Shown: positions 7,335 through 13,993, numbered from the stretch's first letter. The stretch: DNA of 16,873 nt from Nitrosopumilales archaeon CG_4_9_14_0_2_um_filter_34_16 (GCA_002788515.1 PFRJ01000045.1:1-16873), one strand, 5' to 3'. Numbers and translations are program-made. Notes: a model not told the origin generated them from the letters alone.

Positions 7335-7898
7335 ATGGCACAGATGCCCGCATTAATCCCAAAAGAAGTTGAGATCCAGAGACTAAAGAAAATCTGGCTC
7401 ATCGTTATTGCTATGGGTTCAACTGCAGCATCAGTCGAAGTCGATAACTTCGTTGATGGTTCTTTGCATCAAACCTCTATCAGAGATAGTGCTTTCACAC
7501 CAGCTCACTGGTGGCTATATTCCCACTTCATCACATTACCACTTGGATGGGGAGCAGCAGCAATCTATGATAGAAAAATTCCAGTTCTTAGAGGCCCAAA
7601 TAATTCAATGAACACTGGATTGAAGATGACCATTCTTGGTTACCTTGCAACCATGTTTACAATTGGTGTCAATGAGATGTGGCATTTCTGGTTTGTAGAA
7701 GAAATCTTTGCAGTTCCAAACCATTGGATGTTTAACATGGGAGTCGTAGTGGCTTTCATGGGTGCACTAGCATACGTAGTTAGAGTATATGCTCGACTCG
7801 TAGAACTAGGCGCAGAAACTCCTGGTGAGAACCCATACGTAGCAGAGATGTACAAGATGGCCTTAGAAGGCAAATTGTACAGCAGATCAATTCCATAG
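7335..7898 (+). CDS. amoC: Ammonia monooxygenase subunit C, archaeal
   Basis: The protein has 187 residues from the ATG at 7335 (an upstream ATG at 7323 would add MIVC). AmoC is a multi-helix membrane subunit of ammonia monooxygenase. The metal-binding triad of the PmoC/AmoC family is visible as Asp41, His45 and His58, with the same 4- and 13-residue spacings as in PmoC. Helices run through WLIVIAMGST, the HWWLYSHFITLPLGWGAAAI region, MTILGYLATMFTIGV and WMFNMGVVVAFMGALAYV. The C-terminal soluble tail (PYVAEMYKMALEG) is typical of archaeal AmoC. It is the first gene of the plus-strand amoC-amoX-amoA series. Each of the three has its own TATA box, so separate transcripts are likely. Confidence 0.96.
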   Translation: MAQMPALIPKEVEIQRLKKIWLIVIAMGSTAASVEVDNFVDGSLHQTSIRDSAFTPAHWWLYSHFITLPLGWGAAAIYDRKIPVLRGPNNSMNTGLKMTILGYLATMFTIGVNEMWHFWFVEEIFAVPNHWMFNMGVVVAFMGALAYVVRVYARLVELGAETPGENPYVAEMYKMALEGKLYSRSIP

Positions 7899-7925
7899 AA
7901 AAAGTGCATTAGCACATTTTTTCTC
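7899..7925 (+). terminator. Hairpin plus T-run terminator after amoC
   Basis: GTGC-ATTA-GCAC (7904-7915) is flanked by an A-run on the left and T6 on the right, immediately after the amoC stop. A-tract/T-tract pairing would extend the stem around an A/A mismatch. Confidence 0.55.
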
Positions 7926-7980
7926 TTTTATTATTTTTTAAACGACGCAGATCGTACATGTCTCACTACTTTAAGAAAGA

Positions 7981-7988
7981 CTTAAAAG
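7981..7988 (+). promoter_or_regulatory. TATA-like box of amoX
   Basis: CTTAAAAG is centred about 28 nt before the amoX ATG at 8013, consistent with a leaderless transcript. Confidence 0.45.
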
Positions 7989-8012
7989 AATCTGAATTAG
8001 AATAATTCCAGA

Positions 8013-8375
8013 ATGACTCTTCCTAAAGGATTCGGTTCTGGCGGCACTGGTGGATCATCAAGTGCTGATGTAGAACGAATGATTGGTAGACGCGTTGAAA
8101 ACATGACCGGTATGATTACCGTTTCATTCATAGCAGCATGGTTGGCAACTTTTGGTGGAACTGCAGCAGGATACTTCTATTATCCATGGGCATATCCAAC
8201 TCAAAGTGGTCACTTTGCATTCATCGTATTGACAATCATTGAGACAATAGGTTACATCTTCTGTGTTAAAGTCATGGAAGAAGGTTCCAACAAAAACAGT
8301 AACGGACTCGTTGCTGGAGTAGTAGCCGCTGTTACAGTAGGTACACTATTCATATCACTATACGTTGGTTACTAA
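8013..8375 (+). CDS. amoX: AmoX, archaeal ammonia monooxygenase-associated membrane protein
   Basis: The 120-residue protein is the conserved small membrane protein found between amoC and amoA in ammonia-oxidising archaea and now regarded as a subunit of the archaeal enzyme. A Gly/Ser-rich N-terminus (GFGSGGTGGSSSADVERM) precedes three hydrophobic segments, about 31-54 (MITVSFIAAWLATFGGTAAG), 66-88 (FAFIVLTIIETIGYIFCVKV) and 97-119 (GLVAGVVAAVTVGTLFISLY). No metal-ligand motif is evident. It has its own TATA-like box and is followed by T-rich DNA, so it is probably transcribed separately from amoA. Confidence 0.93.
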   Translation: MTLPKGFGSGGTGGSSSADVERMIGRRVENMTGMITVSFIAAWLATFGGTAAGYFYYPWAYPTQSGHFAFIVLTIIETIGYIFCVKVMEEGSNKNSNGLVAGVVAAVTVGTLFISLYVGY

Positions 8376-8414
8376 AAGGTAAACCACTCAGACACTCTTT
8401 TTCATTTTCCTTTT

Positions 8415-8430
8415 TCGTTAAGATTAACGA
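8415..8430. promoter_or_regulatory. 16-bp inverted repeat upstream of amoA
   Basis: TCGTTAA-GA-TTAACGA has perfect 7-bp arms. It ends 20 nt upstream of the amoA TATA box, in the position of an operator or upstream element. It also follows a T-rich stretch after amoX, so a role in amoX termination is the alternative, but no T-run follows the hairpin. Confidence 0.4.
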
Positions 8431-8450
8431 TCTTCATCACACTCTAAAAT

Positions 8451-8458
8451 TTTATATA
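8451..8458 (+). promoter_or_regulatory. TATA box of amoA
   Basis: TTTATATA is centred 26 nt before the amoA ATG, the textbook position for a leaderless archaeal mRNA. Confidence 0.65.
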
Positions 8459-8480
8459 CTGACCGTTTCTTCACCTTCTT

Positions 8481-9131
8481 ATGGTCTGGTTAAGACGATG
8501 TACACACTACTTATTCATAGTAGTAGTTGCAGTTAACTCAACACTGTTAACAATTAATGCAGGAGACTACATCTTCTACACTGACTGGGCTTGGACTTCG
8601 TACACGGTATTTTCAATATCGCAAACGTTGATGCTAATTGTAGGTGCAACATATTACCTAACATTTACTGGCGTTCCAGGCACAGCAACGTACTACGCTC
8701 TAATTATGACAGTATACACATGGGTAGCAAAAGGTGCATGGTTTGCACTCGGATATCCATATGACTTCATTGTAACTCCAGTTTGGTTACCATCAGCAAT
8801 GCTGTTGGACTTGGTCTACTGGGCAACAAAGAAGAACAAGCACTCCTTGATACTGTTTGGCGGCGTACTAGTAGGAATGTCATTACCATTGTTCAACATG
8901 GTAAACCTGATGACAGTAGCAGACCCACTAGAAACGGCATTCAAATATCCAAGACCAACATTGCCACCATATATGACACCAATCGAACCGCAAGTAGGCA
9001 AATTCTATAACAGCCCAGTTGCTCTCGGTGCAGGTGCAGGTGCAGTATTGGCATGTACATTTGCAGCTTTAGGTTGTAAATTGAACACTTGGACATACAG
9101 ATGGATGGCCGCATGGTCAAAGTGGGACTAA
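8481..9131 (+). CDS. amoA: Ammonia monooxygenase subunit A, archaeal
   Basis: The 216-residue protein has exactly the usual length of archaeal AmoA, the marker gene for ammonia-oxidising archaea. It is an integral membrane subunit of the copper monooxygenase that converts ammonia to hydroxylamine. Recognisable family segments are the N-terminus MVWLRRCTHYLFIVVVAVNS, the YTDWAWTSYTVFSISQTLM stretch, the region YYALIMTVYTWVAKGAW, and the C-terminus LNTWTYRWMAAWSKWD. Several membrane helices span the protein. Its own TATA box and a T-rich tail suggest a monocistronic transcript. It is the last gene before the methyltransferase and the mobile element. Confidence 0.98.
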   Translation: MVWLRRCTHYLFIVVVAVNSTLLTINAGDYIFYTDWAWTSYTVFSISQTLMLIVGATYYLTFTGVPGTATYYALIMTVYTWVAKGAWFALGYPYDFIVTPVWLPSAMLLDLVYWATKKNKHSLILFGGVLVGMSLPLFNMVNLMTVADPLETAFKYPRPTLPPYMTPIEPQVGKFYNSPVALGAGAGAVLACTFAALGCKLNTWTYRWMAAWSKWD

Positions 9132-9172
9132 AACTCCAACCTTTTCCTTTTCATTTTATTATTTTCTCTTAG
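9132..9172 (+). terminator. T-rich terminator region after amoA
   Basis: Pyrimidine-rich DNA with repeated T4-T5 clusters (CCTTTTCCTTTTCATTTTAT) follows the amoA stop and has no hairpin, as is usual for archaea. Confidence 0.45.
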
Positions 9173-9319
9173 AGGATTCTCTACATTTCAAAAATATTTT
9201 TTCGAAATCTTCCCAGTTACAAAATCTGTATTTAACTTATTTCACGACTAGAAAAAAGTTAGTTCAAGATCAAATAATTTCACCCAAGGATCTGATAATG
9301 AATTATGTGATAATAATTA

Positions 9320-10183
9320 TTGAAACAAGTCTTTGATCACATTTCTCCTGTTATTCCAAAACCATTTGTAAAATGGGCTGGCGGAAAACGTCAATTGATT
9401 CCGATTCTAAATGAGAATTTACCTAAAACTTTTGGTACTTATTTTGAGCCTTTCTTGGGTGGTGGGGCATTACTTTTTCATATGCTAACAGAACGCACCG
9501 CACAGAAATGTAGTATCTCTGATCTTAACTCTGATCTTGTTTTGTCATATACCACAATACGAGATAGGGTGGAATCTCTAATTATCTCATTAAAAAATCA
9601 TGAACATAATTATCAAAAAGACTCCAAATCATACTATTACTCTATTAGAGAAAGTAATCCTAAAAGCCAAATTGAAAAAACTTCTCGATTGATTTTCTTG
9701 AATAGAACTTGTTTCAATGGATTGTATAGAGTCAACAGTAAGGGAAAATTCAACGTTCCATTAGGCAAGTACACCAATCCAAATATTGTAAATGAAGACA
9801 ACCTTCGTTCTGTAAGCCACATTTTACAATCAAGCAAAGTCGACATCCAGTGCAGGGATTTTGAGGCAGTTCTTAGGGATGCCAAAAAAGGCGATCTTGT
9901 ATATTTTGATCCTCCGTATCAACCAGTTAGTGACACTGCTAATTTTACAAGTTACACAAACAAAGATTTTACTTTTGATGATCTAAGTAGACTGGCAGAA
10001 CTTTGTATGAATTTGGATTCAAAAGGATGTAAAGTACTTTTGTCTAATTCCAATTCTAAAGAAGTTGCAGATATGTTCTCAACAAAACATTGGACTGTAA
10101 GCAAAATTCATGCAAACCGTTCAATTAACTCCAATTCTAAAAAGAGAACTGGTCATTTTGAATTATTGATTAAAAATTATTAG
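9320..10183 (+). CDS. DNA adenine methyltransferase, Dam/D12 class
   Basis: This 287-residue N6-adenine DNA methyltransferase resembles Dam/MboIA-type enzymes, which commonly modify GATC. Motif X is FVKWAGGKRQ (16-25), the SAM-binding motif I is FEPFLGGGAL (43-52), the target-recognition region includes NRTCFNGLYRVNSKGKFN, and the catalytic motif IV is DPPY (197-200). The start is a TTG at 9320; a stop codon lies two codons upstream and no early ATG exists. No restriction endonuclease is adjacent, so it appears to be an orphan. Its stop (TAG, 10181-10183) ends immediately before the 43-bp att repeat. It is therefore either a chromosomal neighbour of tRNA-Thr or a leftover of an earlier insertion. 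GATC specificity is inferred from family resemblance. Confidence 0.9.
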   Translation: MKQVFDHISPVIPKPFVKWAGGKRQLIPILNENLPKTFGTYFEPFLGGGALLFHMLTERTAQKCSISDLNSDLVLSYTTIRDRVESLIISLKNHEHNYQKDSKSYYYSIRESNPKSQIEKTSRLIFLNRTCFNGLYRVNSKGKFNVPLGKYTNPNIVNEDNLRSVSHILQSSKVDIQCRDFEAVLRDAKKGDLVYFDPPYQPVSDTANFTSYTNKDFTFDDLSRLAELCMNLDSKGCKVLLSNSNSKEVADMFSTKHWTVSKIHANRSINSNSKKRTGHFELLIKNY

Positions 10184-10226
10184 AAGCTTCGAACGGGATC
10201 TGAACCCGCGACCTTTACATTACCAA
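10184..10226. repeat. attL, 43-bp direct repeat (3' half of tRNA-Thr)
   Basis: Identical to 16207-16249. Read on the minus strand it is the 3' portion of tRNA-Thr, from the anticodon loop (TTGGTAA) to the acceptor end, without the 5' half, so it is not a working tRNA. Read on the plus strand it encodes KLRTGSEPATFTLP within the integrase frame. It starts at the base after the methyltransferase stop codon. Confidence 0.95.
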
Positions 10227-11050
10227 GGCATCTTGATTTAGACGACTCATTCTGGGAACGCTATAATCAGCATCTTCAAAATACCTATCATAAGACTACT
10301 CTACAAACCCACAAATGCTATAGTAGGAAATATGCCCATATTCTCACTGATGGCAATGCTCAGGAATTGCTTACCCTATCTAATCGTAAACGTCAGATGG
10401 TAATGGCTGTATTGGCATCATTATCTAAATTCATGGGATGCTATGATTATTGGGAATTAATTAAGAAACGCCATCAGCTGAAATGGTCGTATAGTGATGG
10501 GCTTAGTTTCTTTAATGCTATCACTAATGGGCATAATCTTGATTCAATGTTAAAATGGCTCAAAAATACTATTTACAAATTACCTGAATCTGATGCTAAT
10601 ATCTTGATTTATTGTACTGTTACAGGATTAAGGCCTACTGAGGCATGTCATAGTATCGAACTGATTCAGACGGATCTCGATAATTATCTAAATAAGGATT
10701 CTATGATGCTAGAGCATTTCAAATATCCTGATCAATTCCTTAGAAAAACTAAGCATGCCTTTGTTAGTATTGTTGATGATTCAATAATTGAATTAGCACA
10801 GAATGCTTCTCAACGAAGTTACAATTCAACTAGAATGCTATTACGTAAACAAGGAATTGAAATGCACATGGCTTACTGTAGGAAGATCTTTGCTACTTAT
10901 CTTAGAAATAATGGAATACAACCTGAAATCATTGATCTCTTACAGGGACGTGTTCCGAAGTCTGTATTTTTAAGACATTACTATAAACCTGATCTTGAAC
11001 AATCTACTCGATTAGTAATTGAAAAGCTATTAGATGAAATTACTAATTGA
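10184..11050 (+). CDS. Tyrosine recombinase, C-terminal catalytic part, int(C), split by integration
   Basis: The frame is open from the stop at 10181 through the att repeat to 11050 (288 codons). The first usable internal start is a TTG at 10367, so any product made here would lack the N-terminal domain. Joining codons 1-60 of the right-end fragment to this part gives 348 residues, close to SSV integrase length. Catalytic residues can be seen in that numbering: Arg210 in TVTGLRPTEA, Lys near 249 in RKTKHAFVS, Arg293 in HMAYCRKIFATYL, and the nucleophile Tyr326 or 327 in LRHYYKPD. The active-site half thus looks intact, but expression as a whole enzyme requires excision. Confidence 0.9.
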   Translation, partial: KLRTGSEPATFTLPRHLDLDDSFWERYNQHLQNTYHKTTLQTHKCYSRKYAHILTDGNAQELLTLSNRKRQMVMAVLASLSKFMGCYDYWELIKKRHQLKWSYSDGLSFFNAITNGHNLDSMLKWLKNTIYKLPESDANILIYCTVTGLRPTEACHSIELIQTDLDNYLNKDSMMLEHFKYPDQFLRKTKHAFVSIVDDSIIELAQNASQRSYNSTRMLLRKQGIEMHMAYCRKIFATYLRNNGIQPEIIDLLQGRVPKSVFLRHYYKPDLEQSTRLVIEKLLDEITN

Positions 11051-11066
11051 TACTTATTCTTTCTTA

Positions 11067-11084
11067 CTTAGCTATATAGCTAAG
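11067..11084. repeat. 18-bp perfect palindrome after int(C)
   Basis: CTTAGCTATATAGCTAAG is fully self-complementary and lies 17 bp after the integrase stop. It could be a terminator hairpin or a protein-binding site. No T-run follows. Confidence 0.55.
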
Positions 11085-11092
11085 ATCAATGA

Positions 11093-11104
11093 TCAAGATC
11101 TTGA
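11093..11104. repeat. 12-bp perfect palindrome
   Basis: TCAAGATCTTGA lies 8 bp after the 18-bp palindrome. It contains GATC, the site presumed for the adjacent Dam-type methyltransferase. Confidence 0.45.
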
Positions 11105-11237
11105 CACGTTATAGCTAGCTTGTATAAGAAAAATTTGCTGTATGTTGGTATTTTAGAGAGATCTAATATAAAAGCAGTATTATGCTCTCACTAATCTGTA
11201 GTTCGAAATATTACGTCAAAGAACCTCTTTGTAGTTG

Positions 11238-11315
11238 AACCATTAATTGTAGAAAGCAAAATAATTTTGTTCCTAATGAAATTCAATAAAATCAACAAAT
11301 TCTAGGTAGATACAC
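11238..11315 (+). repeat. 78-bp imperfect direct repeat, copy 1
   Basis: It begins AACCATTAATTGTAGAAA, has CCTAATGAAATTC in the middle, then AAAATCAAC, and ends in TCTAGGTAGATACAC. Copy 2 lies 104-105 bp downstream and keeps the same order of blocks. Confidence 0.75.
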
Positions 11316-11341
11316 CAAATTAAAGCAGAATGAGATGTTCT

Positions 11342-11420
11342 AACCATTAATTGTAGAAAACGAATGATAGTTCGAACCTAATGAAATTCTAAAAAATCAA
11401 TTAAATCTAGGTTGACACAC
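11342..11420 (+). repeat. 79-bp imperfect direct repeat, copy 2
   Basis: It has the same order of conserved blocks as copy 1 (AACCATTAATTGTAGAAA, CCTAATGAAATTC, AAATCAA, TCTAGGTTGACACAC), with one inserted base and divergence between the blocks. Conservation in blocks suggests binding sites rather than a recent passive duplication. Confidence 0.75.
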
Positions 11421-11493
11421 ATTATGAAATACGTATATGAGTACGGCATACATAATTGATCCGATTTATTAATTACATATTTTCATATATTGC

Positions 11494-12015
11494 ATGTTTT
11501 GTGGACACTGCGGTTCTGAGATGGATGACGATCACAAGTTCTGTCCATCATGTGGAAAGCCATTAAAATCAGAATCTAGCACCATTATAGATAACACTGG
11601 ACAGTCCATGGAAGCCAAAACTCCTGAAATTAAAGAAAAAATGTACTTTGAAGGGGATGGTGAATTAGTAGTTAAAAAGATAGAACATCGTGGTGGGGGA
11701 CGAAAGGTTGCTAGTTGGCTAGCAGGTGGCCCAATAGGGTATCTAGCATTTGGACGTGATAAAACTCAAAAATCCAAAGCCAAGGGAAAACTTGTAGTTA
11801 CTGAAAAGGCAATTTATTGTGCAGGAAATGAATACCCATTTGATAAAATTCTAAGTTTGGCAAGAATTGGAACAATGCACAAATCAATTTTGGTTAATTT
11901 TCAAAATGACGTTGCAGGTCAAAGATATGATATCAAATTAGAAATTAAAACCAAGGAAATGGATAGACTATTTGCTGCTCTAGAAAGTGCAAGAATGTCT
12001 AAGGTTGGTTTCTAA
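11494..12015 (+). CDS. Zinc-ribbon protein with PH-like domain
   Basis: The 173-residue protein starts with a four-cysteine zinc ribbon (C3, C6, C17, C20 in FCGHCG and FCPSCG), a short linker of about 20 residues, and a beta-rich domain from about 50 (EGDGELVVKKIEHRGG). That domain ends in a helix (KEMDRLFAALESARM), as in bacterial/archaeal PH-like domains. A Gly-rich segment (GGGRKVASWLAGGPIGYLAFG) interrupts it and may contact a membrane. It is probably cytosolic or membrane-associated. It is followed 13 bp later by the exported nuclease gene, so the two are likely cotranscribed. The domain call is by pattern; the function is unknown. Confidence 0.72.
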   Translation: MFCGHCGSEMDDDHKFCPSCGKPLKSESSTIIDNTGQSMEAKTPEIKEKMYFEGDGELVVKKIEHRGGGRKVASWLAGGPIGYLAFGRDKTQKSKAKGKLVVTEKAIYCAGNEYPFDKILSLARIGTMHKSILVNFQNDVAGQRYDIKLEIKTKEMDRLFAALESARMSKVGF

Positions 12016-12028
12016 GTTCTAGAATGAC

Positions 12029-12967
12029 ATGAAGAAAATTTACATCTATACGGGAATTGGTGCTTGGATGGTATTCCTATTGATAATCGTTATTGGAATA
12101 ACTACATCTGATTCATCGGATAATCAGGTTGTTAAAGAAAGAAGAACATTTCAAATGAACGAGGTGGTAACACATCCTATTTCTGATGATCATAACATCG
12201 CAGTCAAAGTTACAGATGCTCGTATTATTCTGGATTCTAAAACACCACAAACCTGCATTATGAGTAATTGCATAGATGACAGGAAACCTGGAAAATATGT
12301 TTTGTCAGTAATGATGGATATCACTAATCTAGGAAATGATGAATACTATGACAGTCCATATTCATTTGAAATAGAAGATAATGATGGGAAAAGATATGGT
12401 TTGGCGTCAAGACATCTTGGATTCAATTCCATTGAAATATTAAAAGGTGAATCCTACAAAGCAAAAATTGTCTATGATGTAGATCTTCCAATGTCACAAT
12501 ATACAATGGTGTTAAAAAAACACTGGAGTGACACTGAAACTGCAATTTCTTTAGATAACCTACAGAAATTCAGGCCAAGTCTATGTCAAGGAACTACTGA
12601 TTGTTTTGGAGGATTTGTTAAAAAAATAGTTGATGGTGATACCTTGGATATATTAGATGTTGAATCAGGCGAAGTCAAGAGAATCAGATTATCTCTAGTT
12701 GATACTCCTGAAACTGGAGAAAGAAATTTTGAAAATGCTAAAGACTTTACAGCTGGATTCTGTCCCGTAGATTCCTATGTTTTATTTGATGAAGATGATG
12801 GTCAAACAGAAGGTTCCTTTGATAGAATGATTGGAAAATTACTCTGTGAGGGAGAACCAATCAATGCGAGTTTATTGGAGCACGAACTTGCTGTTATTGA
12901 TACTAGGTTTTGTGGAGTAAGCGAATATTCAAGTGAATCATGGGCAAAGGACTATGGTTGTAACTAA
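12029..12967 (+). CDS. Membrane-anchored staphylococcal-nuclease-like protein
   Basis: The 312-residue protein has an N-terminal membrane helix or uncleaved signal (about 8-26), then a beta-sandwich of the DUF4352/telokin-like type at about 40-175, as shown by VLSVMMDITNLGNDEYYDSP and a loop with two cysteines. A C-terminal SNase domain follows from about 193. All key residues of the micrococcal nuclease active site have counterparts: DGDT (202-205), Arg220 and Asp225/Glu228 in RLSLVDTPE, and Arg266 in FDRMIGKL. The domain should act outside the cell, cleaving DNA or RNA with calcium. A nuclease carried by a mobile element and facing outwards might serve nutrient scavenging, competition, or entry/exit of DNA. 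These roles are inference. Confidence 0.85.
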   Translation: MKKIYIYTGIGAWMVFLLIIVIGITTSDSSDNQVVKERRTFQMNEVVTHPISDDHNIAVKVTDARIILDSKTPQTCIMSNCIDDRKPGKYVLSVMMDITNLGNDEYYDSPYSFEIEDNDGKRYGLASRHLGFNSIEILKGESYKAKIVYDVDLPMSQYTMVLKKHWSDTETAISLDNLQKFRPSLCQGTTDCFGGFVKKIVDGDTLDILDVESGEVKRIRLSLVDTPETGERNFENAKDFTAGFCPVDSYVLFDEDDGQTEGSFDRMIGKLLCEGEPINASLLEHELAVIDTRFCGVSEYSSESWAKDYGCN

Positions 12968-12968
12968 T

Positions 12969-13040
12969 CTGTAAACGTCCACGTTATAAAATCAACTTAA
13001 CATCCATAGATGACTAGGTGTGTATGGGGAATTGAAGAAT
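12969..13040 (+). repeat. 72-bp intergenic direct repeat, copy 1
   Basis: It aligns without gaps to 13811-13882. The last 52 bp (12989-13040) are identical and the first 20 bp differ at five positions. Each copy starts a few bases after a stop codon and lies 70-111 bp before the next gene. It contains AAATCAACTTAA and CTAGGTGTGTATGGGG, and the small inverted repeat CATC-CATA-GATG. Confidence 0.9.
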
Positions 13041-13109
13041 TTATAAAAAATACTGCTTATTTTATGACATTATGATCAATTTTAAATTCTAGTTGATGAT
13101 TGTAATTTC

Positions 13110-13532
13110 ATGTCACAGGGAAAGGATGAAAAAAAGGACAAAAAAAATGACACCAAGCAAACTACACAAAACGATTCTAGTCCTAGGGCATTACTGAAAG
13201 AAAATCACACTATCGTAATTGCTATAATGGTAATAGCACCATTCATGTTCTTCTTTGGATGGGTATTGTTGGTTTACAAAGATGCGGTTTTGTTAGAAAA
13301 AATGACTGCTCTTCTAAGTGGAATTGTAGCTGGTGTATTGGGATACTATTTTGGTCAGAGACCTACACAACAATTATCAGAACAAGTAAAAAAAGTACAA
13401 TCTGAATCTGATGATCATAGGCATGATGCTGCAGAGGCTGCTAATGATTTCTTAGCATTGGCAGAACAATTTGAAAATTTTAAAAGACAGTTTGATGAAA
13501 TTAAAAAATTGGGAGAAGAAGAAAATGAGTGA
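13110..13532 (+). CDS. Two-TM membrane protein with C-terminal coiled coil
   Basis: The 140-residue protein is not recognised. A strongly charged, Lys/Asp-rich N-terminus (about 1-30) precedes two membrane helices (about 34-56, VIAIMVIAPFMFFFGWVLL, and 64-82, MTALLSGIVAGVLGYYFG). A cytosolic coiled coil follows (about 86-140, VKKVQSESDDHRHDAAEAAND and on). The topology is a hairpin with both ends in the cytoplasm. Its last 8 bp overlap the start of the next small coiled-coil gene (ATGAGTGA), indicating translational coupling and probably a physical partner. TTTTAAATT 27 nt before the ATG fits a leaderless start. Confidence 0.7.
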   Translation: MSQGKDEKKDKKNDTKQTTQNDSSPRALLKENHTIVIAIMVIAPFMFFFGWVLLVYKDAVLLEKMTALLSGIVAGVLGYYFGQRPTQQLSEQVKKVQSESDDHRHDAAEAANDFLALAEQFENFKRQFDEIKKLGEEENE

Positions 13533-13803
13533 AAATGAAGAAAAACACAGCGATGTTTTGAAAAATCTAATGGACGAACTAGGTCTAGATTCAAATAAAA
13601 TACTCTCTAAAGATTTAAGGCAAGAACTCCTAAACAAAATAATTCAACTTAATTCAACTTCAAAAGATAATCCAAATTCATTGAAACAAGATCTAAAAAA
13701 ACAACTTCTAAGTGATAAAATGAAAGAGCTTAGTTCTCAAATGGAACAAACAGAAAAAACCCTTAATGAATTAAAGAAAAAACACTATTTGAGAAGACGT
13801 TAA
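13525..13803 (+). CDS. Small coiled-coil protein coupled to the two-TM protein
   Basis: The protein has 92 residues from the ATG at 13525; the frame is open upstream to a possible ATG at 13471. I chose 13525 because it overlaps the preceding stop in the usual coupled manner and its protein begins MSENEEKHSDVLKN, a natural soluble N-terminus. It is highly charged and helical, with LLNKIIQL and a heptad-rich C-terminal stretch (MKELSSQMEQTEKTLNELKK) ending in basic residues (LRRR). It probably binds the coiled coil of the membrane protein encoded just upstream. No known family is recognised. Confidence 0.62.
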   Translation: MSENEEKHSDVLKNLMDELGLDSNKILSKDLRQELLNKIIQLNSTSKDNPNSLKQDLKKQLLSDKMKELSSQMEQTEKTLNELKKKHYLRRR

Positions 13804-13810
13804 TCTATAC

Positions 13811-13882
13811 CTGTAAATATCTACGTCATTAAATCAACTTAACATCCATAGATGACTAGGTGTGTATGGGGAATTGAAGAAT
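13811..13882 (+). repeat. 72-bp intergenic direct repeat, copy 2
   Basis: Aligned to 12969-13040 with 67 of 72 positions equal; 13831-13882 is identical to 12989-13040. The two-gene coiled-coil cassette (13110-13803) lies between the copies, so recombination between them would delete exactly that cassette. Confidence 0.9.
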
Positions 13883-13993
13883 ATTTGATAAATAACGTAC
13901 CAAAATAAATGATGATAAAACAGCAATTAGCTGGTATCAAGTCAAAGTTTGGTATAACCTAATGTTAAAATTCATTTTTGCATATTCATAATC

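Larger units (their letters stand above)
11051..11493. other. 443-bp noncoding control region of the element
   Basis: There is no gene here. It contains, in order, two palindromes (11067-11084, 11093-11104), a further AGCTAGCT near 11113, two 78-79-bp direct repeats (11238-11315, 11342-11420), and the presumed promoter of the zinc-ribbon gene (TTATTAA about 26 nt before its ATG). The concentration of repeats right after the integrase suggests an origin, a partition/segregation site or an operator cluster. Confidence 0.5.

Noticed and set aside
9132..9319. An earlier att copy or a second element boundary left of the methyltransferase
   Set aside because: No match to the 43-bp core or to tRNA sequence is found in this spacer.
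10184..10226. Partial tRNA sequence as a second tRNA-Thr gene
   Set aside because: Only the 3' half is present; downstream sequence does not supply a 5' half. It is the att copy.
10367..11050. A complete short integrase beginning at TTG 10367
   Set aside because: The frame continues upstream through att, and the missing N-terminal part is found in phase at the other end of the element, so this is a fragment.
11238..11420. CRISPR-like array from the repeated sequence
   Set aside because: There are only two imperfect, long repeats with block-wise conservation and no cas genes; this does not fit CRISPR.
13471..13524. N-terminal extension of the small coiled-coil gene
   Set aside because: It lies wholly inside the preceding gene; the ATG at 13525 gives a typical coupled overlap and a natural N-terminus.
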